DNA of 64,000 nucleotides from Gymnorhina tibicen (GCA_013399875.1 VXAZ01009477.1:372001-436000), one strand, 5' to 3'. Shown: positions 48,296 to 60,980, counted from the first letter of the stretch. The notes: generated from the letters alone by a model not told the origin. Numbers and translations are program-made.

Positions 48296-50081
48296 AACCC
48301 AGTTTCACAGAGGTAACTATCTACTATCTAATGGTAAGTATCTATGAAACAGAGTTAGTTCTGTCTTGTGTATGACAACACCTATTTTTCTACCCAAACA
48401 TAGATTAGAAATGACCACTTAGTTCTTCTCCATTCACTCAATTATGATTTAGTGCCTATACAATAATGAGAAAATCTATTTGTTTCATTCTAATTGTAAA
48501 TTCTTCTGTCCCTTTGTTTCCTTTCCAATGTCTGAACTTCAATCCATATTATATTCATTTAAATAATATAAAGTTGCACTAACTGTTTGTGATATTTTCT
48601 ATGACAGTACGGGCATGTCCTGTCATGTCAAGTTCATGAATGTGTGAAACACCTGAAAATTCATCCACTGACCTGAAAATCATGTGTGGTCGTGCATCTG
48701 TGTCTTTTGTGAGAACGTATAGTTGATTCCACTTCCAAACTAGTTCTATTTTAAAAAATAAAAGTCAATGACCCTTATCTGCATCTTTGGTTTCGGGCAT
48801 CTAATAAAATATGTAAAATATTTCCAGGTAATACTATTATCCACTTATATCTAAATATCAAACAGCAGGTATTCAATTACACTTTTCACACAGGTTTCTC
48901 TGTTACTTGATTCTTCAGTCCCTACAACCCCAATCCCACCCCTACCTACAGAGCTCTTTGGTTACAGGGTTATAATCTGAGGCCAGGCTATTTATCAGCT
49001 GGTGCTCATATTAAGCACTTTTTTTGCCACATAGAAACTGTAAATGATGCTGAAACAGCTTTTTAAACCATAAGTATCATTGATAGGTAGGAACCATCTC
49101 ACTGAAATTAGGCATGGAAGAACGTCCTAAGCCACAAGTTCATAGAATCATATATTTAATATGTATTGATTTAACAGTATAAATATATATGGCTACAAAA
49201 TTAACTGTATTTTGCACTGGGAAGAGACTATTACAAAAACTTTTTGCACTCCTGAGAACACAGTGAGACCACTGATCTGCAGCTGCACCTGGTTGCTGTG
49301 GAACCCTTGGTTCATACACAAGCCTTTCACAACCCTTTCAACAGGTTTGCTGGGATACAGAGTGGTTCCTCCATCATCCAAACAGACCTGTAGGGCTGAG
49401 GTTTCATTTCTGAGAGTGCACCAGTAAGAGCAGAGGCAAGTATAATGAAAATTGGGAGACAATTTTTATACATTTAAAAAAAAAACCACTGATGTTTCTC
49501 CATTACAGAACTTCTTGAAAGAAAAGGATGAAGCCTCCTCCACCAGCCCAGCCTGTGTCAATATCATAACTTGTCTGAGAAAGCCAAAGGTCATTTCCAG
49601 TGGGAAGCCAGTAAAGCTGAAGCTACATTGCAACACAGCATGCCCAATTTAATTCCCTAGTGAAGAAGCAGCAGAAATTCATACAGTGGGATGGCTGTTG
49701 TCCTGCTGGAAGGCAAAGCTTGGTATTGAAAGAGCACAGCGGGGAAAATAGCTCTAAGAAACACATACAAATTCTGGCTCCAATTCCTATGTGGGATTGC
49801 ATATTTGATTTTCTGGTTTCTGAAAAAGTGAGCATGAATGCAACTGTAACTTGTCTGTAAGGCTGGAAGAAACCTTTCACACGGTCTTTGCACCTCTGAA
49901 CCACCTGGTTTGGCAGGCCTGCTTTTGTGCTTCACTCAAAGACCACCAAACCTGGTATGAACCACAAACTACCTCAAGTTTTACAAAAGAGTCAGCCCTG
50001 CCAAGTCTTTCAGACCAGAGAAGTTCAGAATAACATTTGAGTGCATCTGAATAACAATTTTTCAGGGCCTTGTGTGGCCTG
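48296..50081. other. No supported gene; cluster of modest open frames
   Basis: From about 49,190 the sequence becomes less AT-rich and several frames of 60-95 codons open on both strands (for example minus 49193-49462 and plus 49452-49652). The latter follows a weak acceptor (ttctccattacag, frame open from 49509). No protein family is recognised. This stretch leads into the exon candidate at 50.8 kb, so the whole 49.2-51.5 kb interval merits a transcript check. Confidence 0.4.
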
Positions 50082-50111
50082 CCTCCCTCCCTCCCTCTCT
50101 CCCTCTCTCCT
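50082..50111. repeat. 30-nt pure pyrimidine tract, (CCCT)n-like
   Basis: An uninterrupted C/T run made of ccct and ctct units. Such tracts can form triplex DNA in vitro and expand or contract by slippage. No role is visible here. Confidence 0.93.
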
Positions 50112-50802
50112 AGGGGTTTAGCCAGAGGTAAGCTGGGTGTTGTACCCTTTAAAATCACCACACTGTCAGAAAGACAGTAGTCAAAGATTTGGACCACAAG
50201 CATTAGGACTACAAGGCAACCATAAATTTTGTAATACGGAACTTAGCTTTCAAAGAGTCTCTCTTTTCTGAATAAATCTAGCCTAACAGATTTTGAGGAG
50301 ACTAACATTAAAAAACCATGTCCTTTCTATCAAGTTGCACAACACCTTAGCTACTGGTAGAAATGAAAATAATATACTGTACACACTGTCATTGGTTATG
50401 GGATTTAAAACATTGATAGTAATCCCATTATCATAGTCCTGGCATCAGTAAACATTTGTTGTGCATTAGAAAGAACCCAAAACAACTAATGTAAGTATAC
50501 ATTCAGAAAGATCAACCACCTCAAAGAATTCTTGTAGGCAAAATTGCCTCATTATTTTTTTTTAAAAACTTCCGGACTAGGATTTCTGAAGCTCTTTTTT
50601 AGTCTGCTTTTTGAGTGAGAACACATCCCATCCTTCCTGCAGGGCTTCTCTGTTTTTCAAGACCTCATCACCTTATGCTTGTACATAATGGAACTGTTTA
50701 ACTGTGGCAATAGGTGGTCTAATGAAATAATACCGTACCATTTCTTTAAGGACTGCTTTGGCTTCTTGTGTCATTTATCCCTCTCAGAATCATAGTGTTT
50801 AC
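50112..50802. other. No gene seen
   Basis: AT-rich sequence between the pyrimidine tract and the exon candidate. Nothing recognised. Confidence 0.5.
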
Positions 50803-51099
50803 TTTGGACTCTTTTGCTGGAATTGCTCCTTGTTGCCTGATTGATTTGATGAATCACTGGGCCGCCACTGCCCCTTGACCCTGTTCAAGAACAGGAATGT
50901 TTCTCCAAGGCTGGCAGCCTGTGCTCGCTCCAGGCGCTGCTCCAGGTCTCCAAGGAGGAGCAGCTCTTTCACGACACGTAGCCTGCTTGGAGGAGTCTTG
51001 TTGACATCACCAGAATTGCCTTCACTTGCACACTGGTGGTAGGAGATGCAATTCAAGGAGATGTGAAAGCCACAGGAGGATGGGGGAAAGAATGGTCTT
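50803..51099 (-). other. Candidate internal exon (297 bp, unassigned protein)
   Basis: On the minus strand an acceptor look-alike (ctgtgacttgcag) ends at 51100, and a donor look-alike (GTAAAC, 50797-50802) follows directly after 50803. The 297 bases between are open in one frame throughout, enter and leave in the same codon phase, and are GC- and CpG-richer than their surroundings. The predicted peptide contains a charged leucine-rich helix, RVVKELLLLGDLEQRLERAQ, followed by a polar Gln/Ser/Lys-rich tail. I do not recognise a family. The pyrimidine tract before the acceptor is poor and no adjoining exons are identified. The block could therefore be real coding sequence, an exapted fragment, or simply an open GC-rich patch. 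No start codon is needed for an internal exon, and none is proposed. Confidence 0.25.
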
Positions 51100-51351
51100 C
51101 TGCAAGTCACAGATCAAATGTTTTGTTTGTTCACCAGAGCCAGAAACAGATCACTTTGAAGAGAAACTAGGGATTTGAGGCTGTCGTCCTGAGTGCAGCT
51201 GGGACTCCAGCTGAGCTGCTGTTGTTTGTTTGGGAACAACAATTGTGCTCAGTCAGGAACTTCAGAAAACAGCATGTGTTTGGAGAGGCAGGGTGATGGT
51301 GCCGTTGCTGTGAAGTACCGAGTATCCTCATGTCCCCACTCTGCAGTGAGA
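51100..51351. other. No gene seen; moderately GC-rich
   Basis: Continues the less AT-rich composition of the exon candidate. Open frames here (plus 51193-51417, 74 codons) have no recognised domain. Confidence 0.45.
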
Positions 51352-51367
51352 GCTGAGAGCTCTCAGC
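51352..51367. repeat. Perfect 16-bp palindrome
   Basis: GCTGAGAGCTCTCAGC equals its own reverse complement, with no spacer. It holds a SacI-type GAGCTC core. No binding protein is suggested by the context. Confidence 0.95.
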
Positions 51368-54300
51368 ACTTTGTTGGCAGTGATCATCACCTCATGATTA
51401 GGTCCATGGACAATTAAGGCTTTCAGATATTCCCACACAGAAGTGATGAAGAGTTGCAGACATGAGGTTCTGATTCTCACTACTACTATGAAGTGTGACT
51501 GCTGAAACATTTATTTCCACTTCAAGTTTTTGTCCATATGTGTACTCCCCTATTGGTATACACACACAGTATGGCGCTGCAATTTGAAATCTTTGGCCAG
51601 CAGGATCTGCTGGGAACATTCCTACTTCTTCTGTGTCTGTCTGCTGTGATGCCAAAACTGTAAAGGGTATAGTATAGTAGCAGTTTCTTCTCAGCATTTA
51701 TGTTCTCCCAGGATAATCATTGGTACTATAGTCAATAGATGCAGTAGTGTTAGCTTAACAGTGCTAATTAGGTAGCTGTTCCCTGAAAGTTCTTTAATCA
51801 GATTTAGTTTTTAGTCAGAAATAAAATGATATTTCTTCTTTGGGATAAGCTGTTCCACAGTGGGATTGCTGAATTTAAACAGTGCCCATCTTTTAAGACA
51901 GAATTACTTCTTGCTTAAAGAAAGCACCTTTTTACCAAGAAGGACCTCAGAAACTGCAAGAAGTATTTAAAGAGACCTAGTCAGCATCTGTAGACATGTC
52001 CTTACCTACTTATCCATGTGGAGACTGGAATAACTGCTCAGATTTTTCACAGAGACCAGTGGCTTTGTTAAGTTCATTAACAGAAAGGAAATCAACATTA
52101 TACACTTTTGCTTCTTTACCCTGTGCCCGTGCTGGTTCAGAAAGGAACCCACAGCACTGTAGAGTAGAATCACAGCAGCAAAGGACATCCAGATTTTGAA
52201 AGAATAAATTGGTCCTGCTCTCAAAGGGGCCAACCATTCCTCCAGCACACCAGTAGCAGGGGACAACTGATAAATACTGGAAAAATGGAAAAGCAACCAA
52301 CTGTCCAAACAGAAAATAGGTTGCACAAAATTTGGGCAGTACTGTACATGAGAGGTGACCACAAAATAAAACTTTGAAAAAATTAAACCTCATAGTGGAT
52401 ATTTATAAACTGGAGAGTGGTTTTGCAAGACATGATGCAATCCTTCTGCTCTGCTTATAATCACATTTGAGGCATTTTTAACAAGCACGTTAAAAAAATA
52501 CAGAACACCTGAAAACACTACAGTGGAAAACAAGAAAGGTGTTTTGGACCATGTAATGTGTTACTCATGAGAATAAACTGATACTGGCTTGCATGGGAGG
52601 AAGTGATATAGAAAAAAACCTAGGTCTTCAAATATGTAGAAGGTTGCCACAGAGTTTGGCAGTGAAGTATTGTCTGTGTTCACTGTGGATAGGACAAGAA
52701 GTAACTGGTTCAAAGAGCAGCTAGAAATACTTCATAAATTAAGGAAATTCTTCTGTCCGTAGCTGTGGTTAAGCATAATATCTAGGGCAGTTGTGAAATT
52801 CCTTCTCTGAAAAACAGACCAAGAAAATCATCTGTCAGGAATGGGTTAGGTAGAGGTTGCCCTGTCTTGAACAGGAAGCATGGATCTGGACCATGGACAT
52901 TTCCAATTCTACAGCAATGATTTGATATAGTATAAAACTATTTTTCATTGAAAAATGAAAATAAAAGTAGCAGACCCTTGAATGGCATGATTTTTTTCTC
53001 TAAATCTTTTCCTACCTTTCCCCCTGAATGCATACCTTTCACTGTTATCTGTGTTACCTTAGACAATATCAGTGTCCAACAACACGAAGGAAGCTAATTA
53101 GTCTAAAAGATCTTACCTGCTGGAGAAAAGTTAACTCATTCCTCTTGGCCTCTCCTCTTTCAAATCCTGCCTAAGACTTCCCGTTAGATACTAATGAGAA
53201 AGAACAAAACCTGGAGTTTGGGAAAATTTTGTTTTGTTCTGTTCCTCTATGACCTTCTGGGGAAATTTGGGGAAACCCCCTTGACTTGCCTATTGCCCCG
53301 TTCTCCATCTGCCCTTCCCTCCACTCATGACTTCCACACAGGCTTGAACAAGTATACCTTTAGTCTATCTTGGCCACTTAACAGATTTTCCAGGACAGCA
53401 AAATGCACCTCAAACTGTGCTTGTGCAGTACCTGGCAAGTTATCCACGAGGCTTGACTAGTACTAATACAGAACAAAGAAATTACAACTTGGTTTTGTTT
53501 GTTTCAGTTTCACATGAATAGACCACTCATGAGGGTTCTGAGGTATTTCCAGGGACACAAGCAACTCCATGGGCACTGGAACTAATGACTGGCTTCCAAT
53601 CCATTTGCGTCTTTTAGCTGAACTTTCATTCCTCATGAGATTTATAAGACATCAAAGACAAAGAGATTAGAGATCTGCTAATTATAGGGACAGACTTCAG
53701 TCTTTTTGTAACTTACTAGTAAAAAGAGAATCCACATGGAAGAAAAACTTAATCAATCCTATAGGCACAAAAAAATCATATGTACTTTATAATCTTCAAA
53801 ATGTCTGTCAAATTCAGCTCTGTCAAGTCAATTTTAAAACTGTTCAATGAGCTTAAAACTTCTGTAAGTAATTTACTAGCAGATGATAGACAGATGGAGA
53901 ACATGGTTGTGACAGCTTCATTTCTTTGAAAAACTAGAATTTTTAAAAACCCTACTTCAGTTACTAGTTAATTTTTCACTGTAAAATTGATACAAAGCAT
54001 GTTCTGAATCCTTAATGGTTTACTTCTTTTGACTGTTTGAATTTATTTTTCTGTTTTAAATTTTCTTGTTTAGACTGCTGTTAAGGCAAATGATATTCAG
54101 TCAGAGGAATAAAGAGGTGCAAATCCTTGCTAGGATGCATCATCACGATGCTCTCCAAGTGTCTAATTTTCTGATGGAAAGCAGGTAGTTCTGTTAGTGG
54201 TTAAAGCCAGTTCCAGCTCTAGACATCTACTGGTCTAAATAGGACTACACTCACTTCCTGCATCTGTCTAGTAATCAGGACCCTGTCTTCCTTCAAGATC

Positions 54301-54525
54301 TGTGTAATTTGATAGTCTGCATGTGGTACTAAATACATGTTAAATATAAGATAACTGTACAGCCTCACACATATCGCTGTTTTAAAATCAGATTTAAGTT
54401 CACCACTGATTACAGATTTTCTTCCTCAGTATAATTTGCTGTTGAAGCTTTGCCATTAACAATGAAGTACCTGAATCCAGATCTTCTAGCAGTCTAAGAG
54501 CTCCTTTATTTTTCCATCACTTTCT
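51368..54525. other. No gene seen; AT-rich unique sequence
   Basis: Two overlapping minus frames near 52006-52393 (118 and 127 codons) are open in different phases at once. Without a recognisable domain, that is typical of chance. Pyrimidine-tract acceptor at 54,064 (ttttcttgtttag) leads to a stop after 12 codons. Nothing else recognised. Confidence 0.5.
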
Positions 54526-54680
54526 ATAGGGTCATGGAGTGGCTGAAGTGGGAAAGAACTGCTGGAAAATGTCTAGCACAACCCCCCTGATCCAAGCAGA
54601 GACAGCTGGAGCAGTTACTCAAAACTGATTTTTGGTTTAGTGATGAGGTTTCTTATATCCAAGCAATGGCCTATATATCA
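54526..54680 (-). mobile_element. Old CR1 LINE fragment, antisense
   Basis: Plus-strand text 'tagggtcatggagtggctga', 'gtgggaaagaactgctggaa', 'aatgtctagcacaacccccc' and 'tgatccaagcagagacagct' followed by 'ggagcagttactcaaaactg' aligns with the reverse complement of a CR1 3' end. Well-preserved copies read 'cacagaatggctgaggttgg', 'tctagtccaacccccctgct' and 'caagcagggtcacctagagc'. The terminal octamers are lost and the far end (about 54,640-54,680) is heavily decayed. Much older than the copy at 28.5 kb. Confidence 0.8.
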
Positions 54681-56513
54681 CAGCAGCATTACTAAATTTT
54701 TGAGAGATGACTAGTATCTGTTCCAATATTGTTAATATCTCTAAAATTAGCAATGTCAGGTGAATGCAACTGCTGGGATCCAGAATCACAAGCATTTGGG
54801 TCCTTCTGTCTGTTCAGAGTTTTTTTGCCTAAGCTCAGAAATAAGTCAGTGATGAGTCATTCTATTCAAATGCCTTAGTGCAGGGATGTGAGTCAAACAC
54901 AAGGTAAGCTTGGATGAAGTCAGTCCAGTGAACACGGGCAGTGAATCCTCCTGAATCTACATAGTCAAACAAACATTTGCTCCCATTTGCCTGGATAAAA
55001 TTAAGTGCACCTTGAAAAGCCTTTATAGAATGATTTTATTTATATCCCACTAAGCGTGTGTAAGAGAACAGTTCTCACTTAAAGGCCATACCAGAAAATA
55101 CAGAAAAACTATAATGTTATATTCACTTTTGAGTAGATAACAACAGGAATGATGTTTTCCCTCTGCATCCAAAAGAACAATTTCTTAAGTGCATACTGCT
55201 TTTGGCTTGGACTTGAGCTTTTCGTCTTTGCTTGCCCTATTTTATATATCTAAATTTAAAAAAAATTGCTCCAAGAAAGACTGTTTTTCTTCACTAACTG
55301 AAAAGGGTGTATAAAAAGTTAAGCCAGGTGTAGATATCTACTCAGATGGTTAAATACTATTTCTTGTTGGGTTTGGTGATTGGCTTTCTTGCCTTCCCCC
55401 TGCCTTCTCCTCCCCCACCAACATTTATTTACCATAATGTCTTCTGTCTCACATATCTGGAAATAGATCTTTACTTACAGCTATATCTGCAAATGGGGCA
55501 TTGTCGTACACAGACCAATTGGAATAGCCAATCCTTTATGATCAGTGTTCCTTCGGGAAATATGATTTAACCGTTGCCCTCAGCTCAGCATTAACAATCT
55601 CAAACCATTCCTGTTTTCATCTTTAAGAACCCTCAGTATTTCCTAGCTATGAACATGGATCAGTGGCCTTCATACTGTTCTGAAAGTGTTAAGAAAACAG
55701 AAAAAGAGAAAAATCTCCGAAGCAAAAGGAATATAAGTGAAAATTAGCACCTCTGTAAACTCACTCTGAGGAAGATAACTTCTGTATTTTATGCATACAT
55801 CAAACTCTTCATCCTGCCTTTGCACAAGTGAAGCAAGAATTTGGCTTTCTGGTTTTAGAGTTATTTAATAAAAAACGCACAGCAACAAAGAAAGCCTAGC
55901 AGCTGGCTTCTGATGCACACAGCACAGCAGTTCCCCAGCGTATCCTCCCAGGCATCTTAGGTGGTTCAGATACTGGCTGACAGGTTTGCAGTAGCAGGTC
56001 TGCAGGCTAGGCCATACATTTCTGCAAGTACTGAGTATGACCTGAGCAGAGTATTTTTCTCCCTCTGCCTGCCTCTTTTGTGTGGTTTGTCAGTCACTAT
56101 AAAATTTCATGCCATTTTATTACTGCTGCTTTTCCTGTACTTATTCCTCTAAGCCACATCTGGAATGTTACATGTCTTCATCTGACAGATTTCTGCTGGC
56201 TTTTCAATAGCTTCAGTAAAGTGATATTGGCATAAATACTGTAAAAAATTGGGGGCCCCTTTGCAGCACAAATCATCACAATATGTCTCCATCTGCCACT
56301 GAACGTGAAAGTTTAGTACTGATATTTTTTGTCTATGACTATTTAGAGTTAGCAGCTATGCTGTTGTTAACAGAAATTGTACAATAAGTGCATTTTTCAT
56401 TGTGAATTGCATGCAAAGCCCTGTGCACGTGGACATTTACTTTGCATATGTTTAAATACAGGTTTGTCTATTTGTATAGGCATAGTCACAAGTGCTTCAT
56501 GACTGACCCACAC
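54681..56513. other. No gene seen; AT-rich unique sequence
   Basis: Nothing recognised. Frames are at most 74 codons. Confidence 0.55.
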
Positions 56514-56543
56514 AGTGAGTAAAGTGAGTAAAGTGAGTAAAGT
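56514..56543. repeat. 9-bp tandem repeat, three full copies
   Basis: Unit agtgagtaa repeats perfectly at 56514-56522, 56523-56531 and 56532-56540, with a few bases of a fourth. A short minisatellite likely to vary in copy number. Confidence 0.95.
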
Positions 56544-57144
56544 TAATATCCTTGACTCAGTAATCAACAGAAAGACTGTATCAATAGACTTTATTAATTG
56601 AGTTTCCCAAGGTTTTGTGCCTCAGAGTTGAACCACACAAATTCAGATGCACTCCCCCTGCTCCTCACCATGCACTATCTCAGTCTCATTGCAAGGGTCA
56701 GATTTTTCCCTTCCTCCATGGCAGCATCTCTGGCACTCATGAAGCTCCATAACACTTCCCAAATAAGCAAAAAAGCTCTCTCTGAAGGCTAAAAAATTCT
56801 CTTTATAGTATACAAAATGTGTTTCATTTAGCATGAAAATAAGAAGGATTGGGTTTTTTTTCCATTTACTCCCTGAAGTGAAGTATCATCAATAGAAAAG
56901 AATGAAAACAAACTTTAGATAGATAAAGTAACATATTTTGGCATTCACAGTTCTGTATTAGACAAGTTTTTAAAAAAATCCCCTTGGCTTACTATACTTC
57001 AGGAAATTAAAATGAAGAAAATTTAGAAATCCCTAAAAGCCCCCATCAGGAACTACTATTTGATGCTATTGGACCTGGCAAATAGCAATACCGACTCCTT
57101 CCATTGGCCTTTTTGTCTTCATTTTTCTTTTGTTTCCTTCTCAG
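56544..57144. other. No gene seen
   Basis: AT-rich sequence leading to a long pyrimidine tract that ends at the acceptor-like site before 57145. Confidence 0.5.
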
Positions 57145-57217
57145 AACCTGATGGTTTGTCATGATGACTGACTCCCACCACCTTGGCATTGCTGTGCACT
57201 TCGGAGATTTGTGGCAG
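57145..57217 (+). other. Candidate 73-bp exon with start codon (5' exon of a gene or ncRNA)
   Basis: A long, almost pure pyrimidine tract ('ttttcttttgtttccttctc' up to the AG at 57143-57144) makes a near-ideal acceptor, and the block ends in CAG followed by GTAAAA (57215-57220), a good donor. All three frames are closed if read through the whole block, so it cannot be an ordinary internal coding exon. However, the ATGs at 57161 and 57164 open a frame to the donor that encodes MMTDSHHLGIAVHFGDLWQ and splits at phase 0, and the second ATG has an A at -3. A short upstream frame (57151-57171) overlaps it. The layout would suit a second 5' exon carrying the start codon, or a non-coding exon. No protein family is recognised, and such site pairs also arise by chance. 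Confidence 0.25.
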
Positions 57218-60200
57218 GTAAAAAGGGGAGGATTTTCTATCTTTCCTGTAGGTTACCCCTGGGAGAAATGGAACATCTTCTCATGCAATAGGGACATCAC
57301 AAATATAAATATGTGTCACAGCCCCAGATGATGAGATAGAAAATTATGGTTATAGCAGGAAATTAAAATGCTCTGAGATTGTTTCCTTTTGAATGAATAA
57401 CTCTTTCACAGTTTCAGTTTTATTTTACATTTCAAATGCAAAACATTTGCAACATAAATGTCAAGCTTTTTGCTAAAAAATGATGTATGTATCTCAAAAT
57501 TTTGAACATGTCAATGGAAAACTGGCAGTCATAATAAGGGAAATTGCCAACATTGGCTTATCCCACAAGGACACATCTATGCAGACTATTGAATGAACAT
57601 CAGAAGAGGTAAAGATGTCTCAGATACTTCCATTTATTACCTTACTTATTAATCACAGTGAAATGTTTACAGTTTCTTGCAAAAATTAATCTTTCTTGAG
57701 AAATTCCAATCCTGTGTCTTGAACTGTTTAGACGTCACAGCCCAAAGGTTTTCCAAGCCATTCCTCAGTGTTAAAACTTTACTAGAATGTTGCAGGAAGG
57801 GGCACAAAAATTTAGATTGATAATGTCTTTTCCATATCCATATGGAAATGCAGCATCAAAATTGGACAGAAAAACGAACTTTCTCTTTATAAGAAGGCCA
57901 TATATGCAAACACACACACTAGTTTATTTTGAAACTGTAGAAATTAATGCAATCGTTTTACAAATAATCTTTTATTTCTGGAAGCACTACAAACACTACA
58001 GTGGCTCCACACTGTTTTGGGAATTGTGCATGGCCTAAGAAGTTGATATGATGTAATAGCTGATATGAAATAGGTTGTGATTGACCAACTGCATTGTTAA
58101 ATCACAATATTTAATTCTGTCAGGAGAAACAACAGAAGGAAGAAAGTACTTATATAATTATGGAGCAAAAACAATGCACACTTTTTGAGAAAAAGGACCC
58201 ACCACCTTACGATTTTTTTCTGGACAGGAATGAAAATGCACAAGCAATGATCCTTCCAGTTTTATAACACTACAGTGTTTTGCACTGGAGTTTCTTTAAG
58301 AACTTTTTCAAGTCATTTCATGCTCTGGGACATAGAGGAGCACTATGAAACCCCAGTTCCTAGAAGAAAAAAAGCAGCGCTGGCACAAATGTTCCAGAAA
58401 TAAGCAAGTAAGACTGTTTAATTTTAGTCTGTATGCATCATTAAGAAAATAAATAAATCTTAAGTGCAGTATTCAGGTGTTAAATCTGGAACTAGATTGT
58501 ACACAGATGCACTGGCGTAAGGATAGGGGAAAGTATTTTTAGTACAGGCAACATGGAAGCCATGGAGCAGATCTGCAAACCTCAATGCTTGAAGTAACTA
58601 TCCATGGCCTTGGCACATATTCCCCCCTTCTCTGTAGAAGACTGCACCCAGGATAGCTGTATGCAGGATTTCTTACCTTGGCTATTTCTTTCGCTGTCAT
58701 GACAGGTCAAGTGGATTCATGCCGCAGATGCCAGGCTCTGATTTCAGAAACTCAGTAACACAGTTGCACTGTCTCTCTCATCAGAAGGCTGTTAATGCCT
58801 TCTGGAAGAGAACTGGAAGAGAACAGTTCTTCCCCTCCACAAAAGAGTCAAATGGTTCTGGATAGAACATTCCTGTCCAGGGTATGTGATTTCAGTAAAA
58901 ACCAGACTTCACGTCTTCCATGCAGTTAAGAATGATTGCTAATAACAAAAATCAGCTTCTCATTTTTATGTTACTATGGATGAAAACAGAAAAAAAAACC
59001 CCTAAGAATTGAAAAGATCACATGAAAGACCCTCCAATCACTGCAGAAAAGTGGATATTATCTGCAGATCTTCCAATACAATACAGTAAATATTTCACCC
59101 CCGCTTTGAAAATGTTCCATAAATATTATTTGTCTCACTAATAAACTCAGTATATTAAATACCAGGGTCATTTGTTAAATCAGGCATTAGCTCTGAAACA
59201 TTTTTCTGTACTCAAAACTGCAGATATATTTGAAAGTCTGGACCTTCCAGTATATTGGTCTCAACCTGACAAACCTAACAAGTTAGCAGGAAAGAGTTCT
59301 TTTGATCTACATCTCCAGCACAGTGCCCCGTGGTTGAATAAATAACTAGACAAGTCAGAGGTAAACAAGGGAATATGGAACCATTCAGTTAAGATTGTTT
59401 ATCCTAATTTCTCTTAAAGGGAGGTTAATTCATTGTTACAGGAAATTCTGAACAGGAAATAACAGGAGCTGATTTTTTCATATTGTTGTCATAATGACTT
59501 GTGCCTTCTTGCTTTAAAACAGATGGTCTTGTGATAAAGTCGTTGCCCTAGTGCTCAGAATCTCTCTGCTTCATTTCTGTTCAGCTACAGCTTTCCTTTC
59601 CTTTATGTTCAGGAGTTGGACGATATTATCTTCTCATACCACAGGGATAGCTGACGCTAGGCATGAAGAACAATAGGTTTCTTGATTGTCCAGTGATGGA
59701 CAATACAGCTTCTATGCGGAGTTGGGAAATCTTCCTATCTGTAACCATGAATGGCTTAATTTCTTTCCATTTAATGAATAATACTGATTTAAGGTGTATT
59801 TCAAGCTCAAACACCAGTCTTTGGTGGAGATATCAAGTAAGCTGATCCAAAAAAATAATTTATCATTGTTGACCAAAGAAAACTATAAAGTTTTCAACCA
59901 AAAGCAATGAATTAAATCCTATGGAGAGATTTGGAACTGTAGAAAAAACAATCATCTCAGTGTCCTCTGTGTAAAATTGAGTTTGCTTCCTTCTCAAATA
60001 AGTGGGAGCTTTATATTGATATATTAATAACAAAACTGAAAGCAAAGTGACTCTTTATTTGTCTTTTAAAAAAAATTACTTAGAAAGCAGAATTCCCAAG
60101 AAGATAAAACCCAAAAAATAATGTGGTCTCTTGCCATTTTACTGCCCATGTATGCTCCTTTTTTCTGCAAATCTTAGCCTGAGCATTTTACAATGCTTTG

Positions 60201-60980
60201 GTTTTCTTCCCTCTCCTTTACGAACATTGGAACTTTCAAAATGAAGAGCTGCTGATCTCTAGAACAGTGATTGACAATGTCTTTGGAACTTAATCTCACT
60301 TGAGAAAGCAATGGATCTTCCAGTTGTCTCTAGTTTCAGCTGGAGACACTGTCCCTATTTCTTCAGCATCCAGGATGAGCTGCTGCATATAGTTAAACCC
60401 ATTGGATTACATCCACATCCAGATGGGTGGTCCTTTGCTTCTGGCTGAAAAAACCTAGACACTGCAGCTGAAATTTTAAAAACCAGGACAGATTAATTTG
60501 CTTGGGTTCCAGCTCTAAAATACTCTAAAGTACTCCAGTCTCACCAGCAAGTAGTGCCTTAAGAATGTCTTTCTACTGGAGGTTTTTGCTACTTGCAAGA
60601 AGGCAGCAGCAGCACCTCCAGGAAGAAAACTGGATTGAATGATCAGTCAAAGACTGCCTTGCATGAAATTGAAACCATTAGGTTTCTTTTCCTTCACATA
60701 TATGAAAAAAAAGGATTGATCAAAAATTATCCATTGGAGCTGCTGACAGTGCCTGCAGCTTGCCATTCTCTGCTTTGTTTCCTTTCCCATCAACATTATT
60801 TAAAGAGAGAAAATCAGCTTCTAAAGGGGGTGTCAAGAGTATATCTGCCAGAAGTTACTGAATGACTATGCAATCTCAATGACTAAAATCACTTTCTAAG
60901 TTACAAGTTACCTTATTATAGCTGTTGCTAAGATTTGAAGCATGATTTGCAGTGCAGCCCTCCAGCTTCCAGAGACTGAA
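57218..60980. other. No gene seen; AT-rich unique sequence
   Basis: No gene or transposon recognised. A perfect 11-bp tandem pair (ctggaagagaa) lies at 58802-58823. Open frames are all under 85 codons. Confidence 0.5.

Noticed and set aside
52006..52393. Two overlapping minus frames of 118 and 127 codons
   Set aside because: Open simultaneously in two phases, no domain, no convincing splice sites.
60478..60490. aaaaaccaggaca, resembling the complement of a bird LTR start
   Set aside because: Neighbouring sequence does not match an LTR in either direction and no partner terminus is seen.
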